Source: Bacteroidota bacterium | Lineage (GTDB): Bacteria; Bacteroidota; Bacteroidia; Bacteroidales; CAIWKO01 | Assembly (NCBI GenBank): GCA_037133915.1 | Contig: JBAXND010000037.1 | Span: 1 to 41,401 of the forward strand | Reading direction: 5' to 3' | Length of the DNA: 41,401 nt | Part shown: one piece after another, positions 24,728 to 33,166 of the stretch | How positions within the stretch are numbered: the stretch's first letter is position 1 | How the letters are laid out: each line of letters begins with the position of its first letter | The notes under the pieces: generated by a model | What the model was told of the DNA's origin: nothing | Seen by the model: only the letters and a program-made list of their open reading frames with translations | The model's database searches: none | Made by a program: the position numbers and the translations under genes

Positions 24728-24915
24728 CATAAGTCGTGAGTCGAGAGTCATGAGTCGTGAGTCGTGAGTCGTGAGTCGAGAGTCGAGAGTTGAGGCGAAG
24801 CCGAAATCCGTCTCCTGACGGATCGTGAGTCAAAATAAATCTTTGCGTCTCTGCGTCTTTGCGTGAGTTTATTAATGAGTCAATTTGAAAAATATCTGTC
24901 CGCCTATGGCGGATC
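24728..24915 (+). repeat. Right arm of inverted repeat flanking the acyl-CoA dehydrogenase gene
   Basis: It begins 9 bases after the dehydrogenase stop with nine heptamers (24728-24790, C(G/A)NGAGT type), then the CCGTC-TCCT-GACGG hairpin, a CTTTGCGTCT-rich stretch and a TCCGCC-TAT-GGCGGA hairpin. It matches the reverse complement of 23313-23500; 24773-24835 is the perfect 63-bp core. It fills most of the 300-base gap before etfB. Confidence 0.85.
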
Positions 24916-24983
24916 GGGAGTCAAAGTATTTGATTTCTCAATGTCCTGAATTTCAATACGACTTCATCATTCCGAAAAATGAT

Positions 24984-24991
24984 TATTTTTG
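24984..24991 (+). promoter_or_regulatory. Candidate -7 element for etfB-etfA
   Basis: TATTTTTG matches TAnnTTTG 28 bases before the etfB start. A -33 TTG at the usual spacing is not evident. Confidence 0.45.
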
Positions 24992-25019
24992 TGGCTTCAA
25001 TGAACCATAAAAAATCAGA

Positions 25020-25772
25020 ATGATGAAAATTCTTGTTTGCATGAGCAATGTTCCGGACACGACGACAAAAATCCGGTTCGCTGCTGAAAACAAAAGTATT
25101 GACACTACCGGAGTACAGTGGATTATCAATCCATGGGATGAGCTTGCACTTACACGCATGCTCGATCTGAAAGACGCCAATGCAGGCCTCATCGAAAGTA
25201 TTACGGTTATGAATGTGGGACTGAAAGACACTGAGCCGACCATGCGTAAAGCATTGGCAATAGGTGCCGATAAAGGAATCCGCATCAACGCGGAACCCAA
25301 AGATGCCTATTATACGGCAGCACAAATGGCCGAAGCCATAAAAGCAGAACCCTTTGACCTTATCCTTTGTGGTATAGAATCGAGCGATTTCAACGGATGC
25401 TCCGTTGGTAGTATGCTTGCCGAATTTCTTGATATGCCTTCGGTTTCTTCAGTTTCAGGACTTAGTATAGAAAACGGACAGATTAAACTGAACCGTGAAA
25501 TTGACGGTGGTACCGAGCATGTAGAATCAGCCCTTCCTTTTATTGCCATTGTGCAGAAAGGAATCGCCATTGAACCACGCATCCCCGCTATGCGAGGCAT
25601 CATGCAGGCACGCACCAAACCACTTGCCATTGTTGAACCCAAAGAAATGGATGCGCTTACAGAAAATCTGGTATATGAACTTCCATCAGCAAAAGCAGCG
25701 TGTAAGATGATTGACCCTGAAAACATAGGCGAGCTGGTTAACCTGCTGCACAACGAGGCCAAAGTAATTTAA
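25020..25772 (+). CDS. etfB: Electron transfer flavoprotein beta subunit
   Basis: A 250-residue protein of the ETF beta family (start MMKILVCMSNVPDTTTKIRF; later NPWDELALTRML and CGIESSDFNGCSVGSMLAE). With EtfA it forms the soluble FAD-containing heterodimer that accepts electrons from acyl-CoA dehydrogenases; the beta subunit carries the AMP or second-flavin site. Two consecutive ATGs make the exact start uncertain by one residue. etfA starts 28 bases after its stop, so the two genes are an operon. Whether this ETF is of the bifurcating kind cannot be decided here. Confidence 0.95.
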   Translation: MMKILVCMSNVPDTTTKIRFAAENKSIDTTGVQWIINPWDELALTRMLDLKDANAGLIESITVMNVGLKDTEPTMRKALAIGADKGIRINAEPKDAYYTAAQMAEAIKAEPFDLILCGIESSDFNGCSVGSMLAEFLDMPSVSSVSGLSIENGQIKLNREIDGGTEHVESALPFIAIVQKGIAIEPRIPAMRGIMQARTKPLAIVEPKEMDALTENLVYELPSAKAACKMIDPENIGELVNLLHNEAKVI

Positions 25773-25800
25773 TTTTTTTTGAACGTAAATCAACAACAAT

Positions 25801-26775
25801 ATGTCAGTTTTAATTTATACAGAGAACTGGGACGGTAAATTCAAGAAACTCAGTTTCGAGCTTATCTCTTACGGAAGTGCTATTGCAAAAATGCTTGGTA
25901 CAAAAGCGGTGGTATTGTCGATAGGCAGCGTTCCGGAAGAAGAACTTAAGAAAGCAGGCGCGTATGGCGCATCAAAAATACTCAGCGCACAGGATGCAAA
26001 ACTCATGGCATTAGACAATCAGGTGTATGCTTCTGTTATTGCACAGGCAGCAGAAAAAGAGCAGGCACAGGTAATTGTATTTGCCGGAAACAACACAGGT
26101 AAGGCAATAGCGCCCAGAGTTTCGGTAAAACTCAAAGCAGGACTTGTTGCAGGTGTTATGGGTCTTCCTAATAGTGCCGACCCGTTTGTGGTCCGCAAAA
26201 AGGTATTCACAGCCAAAGCATTTTCGGATGTAGTGATAAAATCGCCGGTACGTATTCTCACGCTTGCACAAAACTCATTCGGTATTGTTGAAGAAGCAGC
26301 AGATTGCCCCATTGAAGCATTCACACCTGCTTTGAAAGACACCGATTTTGGTACAGTTGTAAAAGACGTAAATAAAATTCAGGGCACCATTTTACTGACC
26401 GACGCAGAGATTGTGGTATCGGGCGGACGTGGCATGAAAAGCGCTGACAACTGGGCGCCTATTGAAGAGCTTGCCGGATTGCTCGGAGCAGCAACCGCCT
26501 GTTCGCGTCCCGTTTCCGACGAAGGCTGGAGACCTCATTCGGAGCATGTAGGTCAGACCGGAAAAGTTATTGCACCGACTCTGTATTTTGCCTTAGGTAT
26601 ATCAGGAGCCATACAGCATCTGGGCGGCATCAGTTCATCTAAATACATTGTTGCTATTAATAAAGATAAAGACGCACCTATATTTGAAACCGCCAATTAC
26701 GGTGTACTCGGCGATTTACAAACAGTGTTGCCATCGCTTATCGCGGAGGTTAAAAAATTAAAAGAAGCGCAATAA
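25801..26775 (+). CDS. etfA: Electron transfer flavoprotein alpha subunit
   Basis: A 324-residue ETF alpha protein. The N-terminal half is the Rossmann-like domain shared with EtfB. The C-terminal half binds FAD and contains SGGRGMKSADNW, ACSRPVSDEGW, HVGQTGKVIAP and YFALGISGAIQHLGG, ending with the NYGVLGDL segment. It pairs with the upstream EtfB in electron transfer from the neighbouring acyl-CoA dehydrogenase to the respiratory chain or another acceptor. A strong terminator follows 46 bases after its stop, closing the operon. Confidence 0.96.
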   Translation: MSVLIYTENWDGKFKKLSFELISYGSAIAKMLGTKAVVLSIGSVPEEELKKAGAYGASKILSAQDAKLMALDNQVYASVIAQAAEKEQAQVIVFAGNNTGKAIAPRVSVKLKAGLVAGVMGLPNSADPFVVRKKVFTAKAFSDVVIKSPVRILTLAQNSFGIVEEAADCPIEAFTPALKDTDFGTVVKDVNKIQGTILLTDAEIVVSGGRGMKSADNWAPIEELAGLLGAATACSRPVSDEGWRPHSEHVGQTGKVIAPTLYFALGISGAIQHLGGISSSKYIVAINKDKDAPIFETANYGVLGDLQTVLPSLIAEVKKLKEAQ

Positions 26776-26821
26776 ATCCGCAAGGACGCATGACACAAAA
26801 AATAAAACACCACAAATAACC

Positions 26822-26860
26822 AAAAAATGCTGCAGGATGAAATAGACTGCGGCATTTTTT
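26822..26860 (+). terminator. Bidirectional-type intrinsic terminator after etfA
   Basis: AAAAAATGCTGCAG (26822-26835) and CTGCGGCATTTTTT (26847-26860) form a 14-bp stem with one mismatch or wobble, an 11-base loop and an A-run/T-run on the flanks. It ends 13 bases before the M16 peptidase start codon. Confidence 0.85.
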
Positions 26861-26873
26861 CTGAATACACAGA

Positions 26874-28109
26874 ATGATAAAATACGAAAAATTTATACTT
26901 GAAAACGGATTGCGGGTCATTGTACATCCCGACAACTCCACTCCTATTGCCGCAGTTAACATTATTTACAATGTGGGTGCAAAAGATGAGCATCCCGATA
27001 AAACAGGTTTTGCACATTTATTCGAACACCTGATGTTTGGCGGCTCGGCGAATATTCCGGATTATGATATGCCGCTTCAAAAAGCAGGCGGCGAGAATAA
27101 TGCCTTCACCAATAACGATTTTACCAATTATTACATTTCGTTACCGTATCAGAACCTCGAAACAGCCTTCTGGCTGGAGAGCGACCGTATGCTCAACCTC
27201 GCCTTCTCAGAGAAAAGCCTCGACGTTCAGCGTAATGTGGTGATGGAAGAATACAAACAGCACTACCTGAACCAGCCTTATGGCGACTACTGGCTGCTGC
27301 TGCGTCCGCTTGTTTATAAAGTACATCCTTACCAATGGGCTACCATCGGCAAAGACATTTCGCATATTGCCAATGCGGTGATGGATGATGTCCGCAATTT
27401 CTATCAGCGGTTTTACAATCCTTGCAATGCTATTTTATGCGTTGCCGGTAATGTGAGTGTTTCTCAGGTAAAACGGCTCGCCAAAAAGTGGTTCGGGCCT
27501 ATTCCTTCGGGAACGCCTTACCTGCGCAATCTGCCGGCTGAACCTGTGCAGACGGAAGGCCGCTCACTGATTGTTGAACGCGACGTTCCTTTTGATGTTA
27601 TTACACTTGCCTACCATATGGGCGGACGGCTTCACGGCGATTATTATACCGCCGACCTGCTTTCTGATGTGCTCTCGTCGGGCGATTCATCACGACTGTA
27701 TCAATCGCTTGTTAAAAACAAACGCTTGTTTACTGAAATGGATGCGTATATTTCAGGCGATATTGACAACGGACTCTTTATGTTTTACGGGAAACCTGTC
27801 GCCGGTGTAAGCCTGGAACAAGCTCAGGAAGCCATCATCCAAGAAATTGAACTTGTAAAAATAACCCCTCCCGGTAAGGAAGAAATGGAAAAAGTTCAGA
27901 ACCGTGCCGAGTCAGGTCTTGAGTTTTCAAACTTAAGCGTATTGAACAAAGCCATGAAACTTTCGATGGCTGAATTGTTAGGCGATATTGAACTGGCAAA
28001 TGATGAAATCAGCCGCTTCAGAGCTGTAAAGAGCAGCGACTGTACAGAGTTTGCCCGACGAATATTTTCAGCGTCCAATTGTTCAACGCTTTTTTACAAA
28101 GCAAAATAA
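26874..28109 (+). CDS. M16 family zinc metallopeptidase, active-type subunit
   Basis: A 411-residue single-unit M16 peptidase. The inverted zinc motif HxxEH is intact (His48, Glu51, His52 in HLFEH) and the downstream glutamate ligand is at Glu125/126 in VVMEEYKQ, the expected distance. There is no clear signal peptide from this start. The paired gene downstream encodes a homologue without the zinc motif, the usual arrangement for two-subunit M16B peptidases, where the second subunit contributes to substrate binding. It probably degrades peptides. The ATG at 26874 gives a normal family N-terminus (FILENGLRVIVHPDNSTPIA). Confidence 0.92.
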   Translation: MIKYEKFILENGLRVIVHPDNSTPIAAVNIIYNVGAKDEHPDKTGFAHLFEHLMFGGSANIPDYDMPLQKAGGENNAFTNNDFTNYYISLPYQNLETAFWLESDRMLNLAFSEKSLDVQRNVVMEEYKQHYLNQPYGDYWLLLRPLVYKVHPYQWATIGKDISHIANAVMDDVRNFYQRFYNPCNAILCVAGNVSVSQVKRLAKKWFGPIPSGTPYLRNLPAEPVQTEGRSLIVERDVPFDVITLAYHMGGRLHGDYYTADLLSDVLSSGDSSRLYQSLVKNKRLFTEMDAYISGDIDNGLFMFYGKPVAGVSLEQAQEAIIQEIELVKITPPGKEEMEKVQNRAESGLEFSNLSVLNKAMKLSMAELLGDIELANDEISRFRAVKSSDCTEFARRIFSASNCSTLFYKAK

Positions 28110-28227
28110 CTCAGGCATCAAACAACTAAATCCGGAGTTTAAGCGTCTTTGAAATAATCAACAGCAAGACAATAACATAATTTAATCTTGAAAAAAACGT
28201 TCGCAATAAAGTACTTATAATTTACTC

Positions 28228-29532
28228 ATGCCCACTACCACGCTTAACAGAACTAAAGCTCCCCGAAAAAAGAACACCGAACTCAGCGGTTTGCTCATTC
28301 CCGAATTGCACAAACTGGATAATGGAATTCCTGTTTATATTATCAATGGCGGCACACAGGATGTAATGCGGTTAGAATTTGTTTTTAAAGCAGGTTCCGC
28401 CTGTCAGCGGCATCCGCTTGAATCGTGGTTTGCAGTAAAAATGCTTAACGACGGAACAGAAAATTATACGGCCGAGCAAATCTCAGGCTTACTTGAATAT
28501 TATGGCGCATACATCGGTGCCATTCCACAAAAAGACAATGTAACCGTATCACTGAGCCTGCTCAGCAAGCATCTTGAAAAAGTATTCCCTATACTCGAAG
28601 AGGTTATTAAAAAGCCCGTTTTTCCTGAGAAAGAGTTCAATATTCTGATAGAACAAAGCCGGCAAAAATATATTGACGACCAGCAGCGGGTAAGTGAAAT
28701 AGCGGCACAAAAGTTTAACAGAGCCATTTTCGGAGAACACCATCCTTACGGGAAAATATTGAATCTCGAAGATTTTTCATTATTCAACAGAGAATGGCTG
28801 CATCAATTTCATCGGGCAAAATATTCGTATGATAACGTTTGTATTGTTGTTGCCGGAAAAATCCCCGAAAACTGCTTCAAACTGCTGAACCAATATTTCG
28901 GAAAAGACGGCTGGAACAAAAATAGTGTTGAGCCGGTCGCATCCAATTTCGATATTCAAACAGTTCCCGGAAAATATCTGTTTCCTAAGGAAGATGTATT
29001 TCAATCGGCTATCAGAATAGGCAAAGCAACCGTAACAATGACCCATCCCGATTTTCCTAAATTACAATTGCTGAATACCGTGTTTGGCGGATATTTCGGC
29101 TCACGCCTGATGTCAAACATTCGTGAAGATAAAGGTTATACATATGGAATTTACAGCGCTCTGGTTAATATGAACATGGCAGGATTGTTTTTTATTACCA
29201 GCGAAGTTGCTGCCGATTCAACCACCCGGGCACTCGATGAGGTATACAAAGAACTGAAAAAACTTCGCTCAACAGACATCCCCAAGGCAGAGTTGAGCCT
29301 TGTGCGTAACTATATGACCGGTCACCTGCAGCGCACCCTTGACGGTCCATTTTATACTGCAGACCGTTTTAAAAGCGTGCTGGATGCAGGGCTTGACTTT
29401 AAAGACTATATTGCAAATTATGTTAAGATAATTTCTGAAACAGGTAAGGATGAATTAAAATCGCTGGCGTCAGCTTACTTCGATGAGAGTACAATGACTG
29501 AAGTGGTTGCAGGTAAAAAGAATCAAACTTGA
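28228..29532 (+). CDS. M16 family peptidase-like protein, zinc motif lost
   Basis: A 434-residue homologue of the upstream peptidase. At the position of HxxEH the protein reads SWFAVKMLNDGT, so it cannot bind zinc in the normal way. The C-terminal SNIREDKGYTYGIYS segment carries the Arg and Tyr typical of the substrate-binding half. It should act as the non-catalytic partner of the upstream subunit. The 118-base gap shows no terminator, so the two are probably co-expressed. The promoter of the next gene overlaps its stop codon. Confidence 0.9.
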   Translation: MPTTTLNRTKAPRKKNTELSGLLIPELHKLDNGIPVYIINGGTQDVMRLEFVFKAGSACQRHPLESWFAVKMLNDGTENYTAEQISGLLEYYGAYIGAIPQKDNVTVSLSLLSKHLEKVFPILEEVIKKPVFPEKEFNILIEQSRQKYIDDQQRVSEIAAQKFNRAIFGEHHPYGKILNLEDFSLFNREWLHQFHRAKYSYDNVCIVVAGKIPENCFKLLNQYFGKDGWNKNSVEPVASNFDIQTVPGKYLFPKEDVFQSAIRIGKATVTMTHPDFPKLQLLNTVFGGYFGSRLMSNIREDKGYTYGIYSALVNMNMAGLFFITSEVAADSTTRALDEVYKELKKLRSTDIPKAELSLVRNYMTGHLQRTLDGPFYTADRFKSVLDAGLDFKDYIANYVKIISETGKDELKSLASAYFDESTMTEVVAGKKNQT

Positions 29533-29560
29533 TTTTAGGTAATCAAAAGTGTTATATTTG
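29529..29560 (+). promoter_or_regulatory. Promoter of the 1126-residue secreted protein
   Basis: TTG (29529-29531), 21 bases, then TATATTTG (29553-29560): a full match to the Bacteroidota pattern, 29 bases before the start codon. The -33 element overlaps the stop of the M16-like gene. Confidence 0.7.
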
Positions 29561-29589
29561 TGATTAAATACTGATTATCAGTTAATAGT

Positions 29590-32500
29590 ATGTTAAAGAA
29601 AATAGTCGTTATTTTCCTTTTTTCAGTGTTATGGGCATCTACGCTCAGTGCATCACATTATATGGGTGGCGAAATCACCTGGCAATGCCTTCAAAACGGG
29701 AAGTTTCGTTTTATCATGAAGCTTTACCGCGAATGTGGCGGCGGAATTCCTTACGGCAACACTGAAACAATCACCGTTACAGGTTGTCCGGCTATTAGTA
29801 GTATTAGTATGAATCTGTTTCCGGGCGCAAATTCGCTTGATGGTGCCGACGGTCTCGTGGATGGGCGTACCGATATTTCGCCCAATTGCTGGAATCCTTC
29901 GCAGGAGATTACCTGTATGAATACAAGCACACCGAATAGCGGCGCCATTGAGGAATGGTATTATACATCTGATGCCGCCTATCCTAACGGTGTTCAGATA
30001 AGTGGTGTTCCCCCTGCCTCGGGATGGATTTTCTCGCATTCGGGCTGCTGCCGCAATAACAGTGCGAATATGGTTAATGCAACCAGTTGCAACTGGTTCC
30101 TAAGAGCAATTATGTATCCCATGAACGGTGCGAATACCAATCCGTGTTATGATTCAAGTCCGGTGTTTGCGGAAGTACCGTCAACCGTAATTTGTACCGG
30201 GTATCCTTTTAAATATAATCACAATGCTACCGACCCTGATCTGGATTCGCTGGCGTTTGGGTGGGCGCCCGCACTTCAGGATCCAACAATACCTATGGTT
30301 TACCAGGGTGGTTATTCATTCAACAGCCCGTTGCCGGGTCCATCTCTAAATCCCTCGAATGTTCCGGCAACAATGAATCCGTTTACCGGAGAAATTTCTT
30401 ATACCTCATATACACAAGGTGCTTTCGTTACTGTTACCAAAGTAACGGCCTACCGCTGCGGTATTAAAATAGCCGAGATATTCAGGGAAATGCAGATTGT
30501 ACTACTGCAGTGTTCCAACGCCAATCCGCCGCCATCCATTCCCGGAGCATTCTACAACCCCATAACCGGTCTGTATGACCTTTATACTGACACGGTCTAT
30601 GCCGGCGATGTAGTAGATTTTGATATTAACTCCATGGATTTGGGCGTGCTTCCGAATGGAAATCCGGTTACCATTACTCTTCAGGCTTCGGGGCAGGATT
30701 TCGGGGCAGGATTTACTGACCCGAATTCAGGATGCCTGCGACCGCCGTGTGCAACGCTTAATCCGGCGCCACCTATATCGGCCATGGTGGCACTGGCAAC
30801 ACATTTTCACTGGCAGACCAGCTGTAACCATATTACACAGCCGGCTCCGACAGGTTCGGGACCAACAGCAGGCTGCGCAACGCTGTATAATATTCACAAC
30901 TTTGTTATTAAAGTCTTTGACAATTATTGCCCGGCACCGGGCATAAGTATAGCAACCATCAGCATTGTTGTTTTGCCAAAGCCGGTACTCAAGGCGCCTG
31001 ATCTGAGATGTATTGCTGTTGACACAAGCGGTAAAATAACCCTTTCGTGGGTAATACCGCCAGATCCTCACCATGCATTTGACAGCTATCATATTTACCG
31101 TTCGTCCAGCCCCACAGGACCATTCACCGAAATTGACAGCATCTTTACTTATAGCCAGACATCATATATTGATGTGGGTGTTAACGGTAACAATGCGCCC
31201 TATTATTATGCGCTTAAATCACGTTCGGGCTGCGGTGGTCTGTGGTATTCCACGGCGGGCGACACCCTCGCCTCTATGTTGCTCGACGTTACTGCCGTAG
31301 GAAGCGGACAGGTGGCACATTTGCAATGGAACCCAATGAGTACGCCACTTCTACCAACAAGTAATGGTGTTTATGAAGTTCATCGTGAATTTCCCATAGG
31401 CAATTGGACCATGATAGACACAACCACGTCAACAAGCTACTTTGACACAGTGAATATCTGCAACGCTTTTGTAAATTACAGGATAGAAGTAAAAGACAGT
31501 TCGGGCTGCACCTCTGTTTCATCAATAGACGGTGACAACCTCCACGACGGCACACCGCCGGCCATGCCGGTTCTTGATACGGTAAGCGTGGATATTGCAT
31601 CGGGCAAAACGGTATTGGGTTGGGACGCCAGCACTTCGCCCGACACGCGGAAATATTATATTTATCAGCAAATTGGCGGGCCGTGGCAACTCATTGATTC
31701 AGTATTCGGTATCAATAATACGTCCTATACCAATCTGGCATCAAATCCTTTTGCCGGTTCGGAAACCTACAGCATAGCTGCAGTAGACAGTTGCGATAAG
31801 CTCAGCGCGATGGGACTTAGCCACAGCACTATTTTTCTTCAACCGCCCACACTTGATGCCTGTGCCGACCGCATTGCGTTGAGCTGGTCATCGTATATCA
31901 ACATGGATCCGCCCTTGAGCGGCTATCGCATTTACATGAGCGAAAACAGTGCACCCTATGTGTTAATTGGAACAACTGACAGCCTTACCACTTATTTTGA
32001 ACATCACGGATTTACCGAAAACTCTAATTATTGTTATTATATTCAAGCATACAGCGCCGACATGTCGCGGACGTCCACCTCTAATTTTCAGTGTGTAATC
32101 GCGACCAAGCCCAATCAACCGAAGTACGTGTATATGCGGTATGCCACAGTAGTAAACAATGAGCATGCCCGTATCGGCTTCTTTGTTGATTCCACAGCCT
32201 ATGTCACGGCATATAAAATTTTAAGGTCGGAAGACGGTATTACCTTCGACACCATTGATGTGGTTTATCCTTCCACAAATAAAGCAAACGTAAGCTATAC
32301 CGACGTTAATGCAGAAGTTCAGAAGAAAAGCTATTTCTATAAAGTTGTTATTGTAGACAGTTGCAACCTCAACATCCTCACGTCAAACACCGGCAGAACC
32401 ATCTATCTCGATGGGTATATGCAGTCGTACCTGCTTAATTATCTTTCATGGAACATATACGAAGACCGCTACGCCAGTGAATATAAACTGTTCAGAGAAG

Positions 32501-32970
32501 TTGAAAATTTTGAAAGCGTTCGACCCATTGCTACTTTTGTGTGGAATGAAACCAACTATGCCGACGATGTAAACAATTATACAGAAAGTGAAGGCCGGTT
32601 CACGTATTTTATTCAGGCGCATCTGTATGATCTGTATATGGGCATGTATCCCTTCTCCGACACCGTGCTCAGCAATGAAGTATTAATTTTACAAGAGCCA
32701 CGGCTCTATGTTCCCACAGCCTTTGTTCCCGACGGATATAACAGCATATTCAAACCTATCGGTGTATTTGCAGATACCGAGGATTATTATTTCACGGTAT
32801 ACAATCGCTGGGGACAAAAGGTTTTTGAAACCACCGATATCCATGAAGGATGGGACGGGAAATTTAACGGCAGCAAGGCGCCTTTATCTGTATACGCCTA
32901 TTATGTGCGTATAAAAGACGCGACAGGCAAATACATTGAAAAGAACGGAACCGTAACGCTGATTCGTTAA
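29590..32970 (+). CDS. Secreted multi-domain protein with type B T9SS (gliding-associated) C-terminus
   Basis: A 1126-residue exported protein. Signal peptide 1-21 (MLKKIVVIFLFSVLWASTLSA). The N-terminal region begins SHYMGGEITWQC and contains many cysteines; this opening is common in large Bacteroidota surface proteins. Residues about 470-970 hold several FN3-like stretches (YHIYRSSSPTGPF, YYIYQQIGGPW, YRIYMSENSAPY, YKILRSEDGITF). Residues about 1030-1126 are a type B or CHU_C sorting domain (VPTAFVPDGYNSIFKP, YNRWGQKVFETTD, GWDGKFNGS, YAYYVRIKD). It is expected to be exported by T9SS. Type B substrates are often linked to gliding or surface adhesion, but the specific role is unknown. Confidence 0.9.
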   Translation: MLKKIVVIFLFSVLWASTLSASHYMGGEITWQCLQNGKFRFIMKLYRECGGGIPYGNTETITVTGCPAISSISMNLFPGANSLDGADGLVDGRTDISPNCWNPSQEITCMNTSTPNSGAIEEWYYTSDAAYPNGVQISGVPPASGWIFSHSGCCRNNSANMVNATSCNWFLRAIMYPMNGANTNPCYDSSPVFAEVPSTVICTGYPFKYNHNATDPDLDSLAFGWAPALQDPTIPMVYQGGYSFNSPLPGPSLNPSNVPATMNPFTGEISYTSYTQGAFVTVTKVTAYRCGIKIAEIFREMQIVLLQCSNANPPPSIPGAFYNPITGLYDLYTDTVYAGDVVDFDINSMDLGVLPNGNPVTITLQASGQDFGAGFTDPNSGCLRPPCATLNPAPPISAMVALATHFHWQTSCNHITQPAPTGSGPTAGCATLYNIHNFVIKVFDNYCPAPGISIATISIVVLPKPVLKAPDLRCIAVDTSGKITLSWVIPPDPHHAFDSYHIYRSSSPTGPFTEIDSIFTYSQTSYIDVGVNGNNAPYYYALKSRSGCGGLWYSTAGDTLASMLLDVTAVGSGQVAHLQWNPMSTPLLPTSNGVYEVHREFPIGNWTMIDTTTSTSYFDTVNICNAFVNYRIEVKDSSGCTSVSSIDGDNLHDGTPPAMPVLDTVSVDIASGKTVLGWDASTSPDTRKYYIYQQIGGPWQLIDSVFGINNTSYTNLASNPFAGSETYSIAAVDSCDKLSAMGLSHSTIFLQPPTLDACADRIALSWSSYINMDPPLSGYRIYMSENSAPYVLIGTTDSLTTYFEHHGFTENSNYCYYIQAYSADMSRTSTSNFQCVIATKPNQPKYVYMRYATVVNNEHARIGFFVDSTAYVTAYKILRSEDGITFDTIDVVYPSTNKANVSYTDVNAEVQKKSYFYKVVIVDSCNLNILTSNTGRTIYLDGYMQSYLLNYLSWNIYEDRYASEYKLFREVENFESVRPIATFVWNETNYADDVNNYTESEGRFTYFIQAHLYDLYMGMYPFSDTVLSNEVLILQEPRLYVPTAFVPDGYNSIFKPIGVFADTEDYYFTVYNRWGQKVFETTDIHEGWDGKFNGSKAPLSVYAYYVRIKDATGKYIEKNGTVTLIR

Positions 32971-33127
32971 ATATCCATGCTTTCTCCAATAAAATCCTCT
33001 TTTTTTTAACACAATCCTGTTTTCACCGTCAGAATTGATAACTTTGAAACGAAATTTGTGACTTACAGGATATAACAGTGTATAAAATATAATTCGTCAA
33101 GAACTTCTCTTTTTTTTAAATTAACCT

Positions 33128-33135
33128 TATTTTTG
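33128..33135 (+). promoter_or_regulatory. Candidate promoter for the isomerase-MoxR operon
   Basis: TATTTTTG matches TAnnTTTG 31 bases before the ATG at 33167. A second match, TAACTTTG, lies at 33039-33046 and could be an upstream alternative. Neither has a convincing -33 TTG. Confidence 0.45.
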
Positions 33136-33166
33136 CACGCCTTTACAATAAAACCTTTTGTTGTTT

